Shown here: one piece after another, positions 62,646 to 64,000 of the stretch
Position numbering within the stretch: the stretch's first letter is position 1
How the letters are laid out: each line of letters begins with the position of its first letter
Assembly (NCBI RefSeq): GCF_900456975.1
Contig: NZ_UGYM01000002.1
Location: forward strand, 4,216,001-4,280,000
Reading direction: 5' to 3'
Length of the DNA stretch: 64,000 nucleotides
Origin: Shewanella baltica
Lineage (GTDB): Bacteria; Pseudomonadota; Gammaproteobacteria; Enterobacterales; Shewanellaceae
Position numbers and translations under genes: made by a program
The notes under the pieces: generated by a model
Seen by the model: only the letters and a program-made list of their open reading frames with translations
Told to the model about the DNA's origin: nothing
Database searches by the model: none

Positions 62646-63221
62646 ATGAGTCGTTTGCAGTCATCGAAGGGTTTTACATTAATAGAACTGGTTGTGGTCA
62701 TTATTATCCTTGGGATCTTGGCCGTCGTTGCGGCACCTAAGTTTTTAAACCTAGGCCAAGATGCCCACGATGCTAGAGCCAAAACCGCATTTGCGGCCTT
62801 TGCCTCTGGCGTTAAGCTTTACCACAGCTGCTGGCTTGCAGGCGGTCACTCAGGTTATACCCAAGATCTCGCCTGCTATGGCGATGGTAAACTCGACTCG
62901 AGCACGACAGGATTTCCACTGGGAACAGAGACTGCAACCGCTGATGCCGGTGTTAAATTGCAGGGCGATTATTGCGGTCAGTTATGGCAAGGTCTTTTGG
63001 CTAATAATGAATTTATCATTGCGACTCAATATAGTTGGCGCACAGTTCCCAATGTCGACATTGTTTACTGGTATGGTGCCGTCGACATTACCGATCCCAA
63101 TGCTTACTGTATTTTCAACTATGTCTCGGACGATCGCAGCTTCGGCAGTGAAAACTGGGATTTTAAATACTATCCCTATAGTGGAAAGACTGAAGTCGGT
63201 CGCTCAACCCTTCCCCAGTAA
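62646..63221 (+). CDS. Orphan MSHA-like type IV pilin
   Basis: A protein of 191 residues from ATG 62646, with TAGGTGA upstream. The prepilin motif [31 protein letters not shown] is nearly identical to that of MshA and MshB, with mature Phe1 and Glu5. The head differs: it has four cysteines (SCW, LACYG, DYCGQ, AYCIFNY) and many Y/W/D residues. It lies 35 kb away from the msh locus, with no assembly genes beside it, so it would depend on the MSHA machinery or be an adhesive/minor variant. Monocistronic with own terminator. Confidence 0.88.
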   Translation: MSRLQSSKGFTLIELVVVIIILGILAVVAAPKFLNLGQDAHDARAKTAFAAFASGVKLYHSCWLAGGHSGYTQDLACYGDGKLDSSTTGFPLGTETATADAGVKLQGDYCGQLWQGLLANNEFIIATQYSWRTVPNVDIVYWYGAVDITDPNAYCIFNYVSDDRSFGSENWDFKYYPYSGKTEVGRSTLPQ

Positions 63222-63236
63222 GCGCTTATTTTTGCA

Positions 63237-63276
63237 GCCAAAGGTGCGCGAAAGATCGCAAACTCCTTTGGCTTTT
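63237..63276 (+). terminator. Terminator of the orphan pilin gene
   Basis: GCCAAAGG (63237-63244) pairs with CCTTTGGC (63265-63272) and is followed by TTTT. A nested TGCG/CGCA stem sits inside. It separates the pilin gene from hslVU. Confidence 0.75.
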
Positions 63277-63286
63277 CTCGCTATAA

Positions 63287-63314
63287 CTTGAATTATTGTC
63301 ATCTATCCCCATAT
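63287..63314 (+). promoter_or_regulatory. Sigma-32 heat-shock promoter of hslVU
   Basis: CTTGAA (63287-63292), 14 bases, then CCCCATAT (63307-63314) closely fits the sigma-32 consensus CTTGAA-N13-17-CCCCATNT. It lies 57 bases before the hslV start. hslVU is a known heat-shock operon, so sequence and context agree. Confidence 0.88.
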
Positions 63315-63370
63315 CTACTCCATCATCCACCGCATGATTTGTCATTGCGGGCCAGAGAAGAGGATTCATT

Positions 63371-63895
63371 GTGACCACTATCGTATCAGTACGCCGTAAT
63401 AATCAAGTTGTCATCGCCGGCGATGGCCAAGTCTCCCTAGGCAATACCGTGATGAAAGGTAACGCCAAAAAAGTGCGTCGCTTATATCACAACAAGGTAC
63501 TGGCAGGTTTTGCAGGCGGCACCGCCGATGCTTTCACCCTATTCGAGCGTTTTGAGGCCAAACTCGAAATGCACCAAGGCCATTTATTGCGCTCGGCCGT
63601 TGAGCTAGCCAAAGATTGGCGTACCGACCGTATGCTGCGCAAACTCGAAGCCCTACTCGTCGTGGCCGATGCCGAAACCTCGCTGATCATCACAGGTAAT
63701 GGTGATGTCGTTCAGCCAGAACACGACTTAGTCGCCATTGGTTCAGGCGGCAACTATGCCCAAGCGGCGGCCCTTGCGTTATTGCAAAATACCGAGCTGT
63801 CGGCCCTAGAAATCGCTGAAAAATCCCTGACCATTGCCGCGGATATCTGCGTATTCACCAATCAATTCAAGACGATTGAAGAACTCAATTACTAA
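63371..63895 (+). CDS. hslV: ATP-dependent protease peptidase subunit HslV (ClpQ)
   Basis: The 174-residue proteasome-like peptidase starts with GTG. After Met removal Thr2 becomes the nucleophile ([37 protein letters not shown]). Also present are [18 protein letters not shown] and [15 protein letters not shown], both invariant in HslV. It forms a dodecamer capped by HslU and degrades misfolded and regulatory proteins. The stop is 19 bases before hslU. Confidence 0.98.
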   Translation: MTTIVSVRRNNQVVIAGDGQVSLGNTVMKGNAKKVRRLYHNKVLAGFAGGTADAFTLFERFEAKLEMHQGHLLRSAVELAKDWRTDRMLRKLEALLVVADAETSLIITGNGDVVQPEHDLVAIGSGGNYAQAAALALLQNTELSALEIAEKSLTIAADICVFTNQFKTIEELNY

Positions 63896-63914
63896 ACAGC
63901 CCGTGAGGAATATT

Positions 63915-64000
63915 ATGTCTGAAATGACCCCCCGTGAGATTGTCCACGAGCTGGATGCACACATTATTGGCCAACAAAAGGCCAAACGTTCTGTTGCTGT
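63915..64000 (+). CDS. hslU: ATP-dependent protease ATPase subunit HslU, partial (3' end outside window)
   Basis: Only the first 28 codons are in the window. [20 protein letters not shown] and the following QKAKRSVAV are the conserved HslU/ClpY N-terminus. ATG 63915 has GAGGAA upstream. HslU unfolds substrates for HslV; the gene runs off the right edge. Confidence 0.96.
   Translation, partial: MSEMTPREIVHELDAHIIGQQKAKRSVA

Overview
This window is a chromosomal segment of a gammaproteobacterium, almost certainly Shewanella from the oneidensis/putrefaciens/baltica group. The call rests on gene content and order: a complete mannose-sensitive haemagglutinin (MSHA) pilus locus beside mreBCD-maf-rng-yhdP, an octaheme c-type cytochrome of the tetrathionate reductase (Otr) type, a type III fold ornithine decarboxylase, and an rpmE/priA/argS/ftsN stretch leading to hslVU. 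I see no tRNA, rRNA, CRISPR array, prophage or complete insertion sequence.

Layout. (1) 1-8508, minus: partial yhdP, rng, maf, mreD, mreC and mreB, a cell-envelope and cell-shape block. (2) 8848-27286, minus: the MSHA operon in the order mshI, mshI2 (pilN-like), mshJ, K, L, M, N, E, G, F, B, A, C, D, O, P, Q, tightly packed with many 1-4 base overlaps. A strong terminator directly after mshA probably sets pilin excess. A csrD/mshH-type degenerate GGDEF-EAL gene lies just upstream. (3) 29643-38344: malic enzyme, ribosomal protein L31, a FimV/LysM protein, then plus-strand priA, argS, an FtsN-like SPOR protein and a small protein behind an FNR-type box. (4) 38551-46005: an SPFH/SPFH/NfeD operon, a Tsx-type nucleoside channel convergent with uridine phosphorylase, a YdcH-like protein, ornithine decarboxylase, a MITE-like element and a small secreted protein. 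(5) 46170-49670: MscS-type channel, Sel1-repeat protein and a periplasmic solute-binding-like protein. (6) 50171-61196: a respiratory module (monoheme cytochrome c, outer-membrane beta-barrel, octaheme cytochrome), a MOT1/SulP-like anion transporter, an old yellow enzyme operon ending in a wrecked polysaccharide deacetylase gene, its divergent LysR regulator, and a PhnD-domain sensor kinase with a divergent FixJ-type response regulator (TtrS/TtrR-like). (7) 61197-64000: a possible sRNA terminator, a small lipoprotein, a RibD/DHFR-fold reductase, an orphan MSHA-type pilin, then hslV and the start of hslU behind a near-consensus sigma-32 promoter.

How the genes work together. The MSHA block encodes a whole type IVb-like pilus: extension ATPase MshE with an N-terminal domain of the c-di-GMP-binding MshEN type, platform MshG, alignment proteins MshI/I2/J/K, secretin MshL with MshM/MshN, major pilin MshA, minor pilins MshB/C/D/O/P and the large MshQ, which carries a lectin-like domain. 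The region 6 genes suggest anaerobic sulfur-compound respiration: a periplasmic octaheme reductase, an electron-donating monoheme cytochrome, an outer-membrane barrel that could pass substrate or contact the cytochromes, and a two-component system whose sensor resembles tetrathionate sensors. That link is inferred from proximity and domain type, not proven. The most interesting items are the Otr-barrel-cytochrome unit with its repeat-bearing upstream region, the MshQ lectin-like domain, the structured MITE and the internally deleted deacetylase gene.
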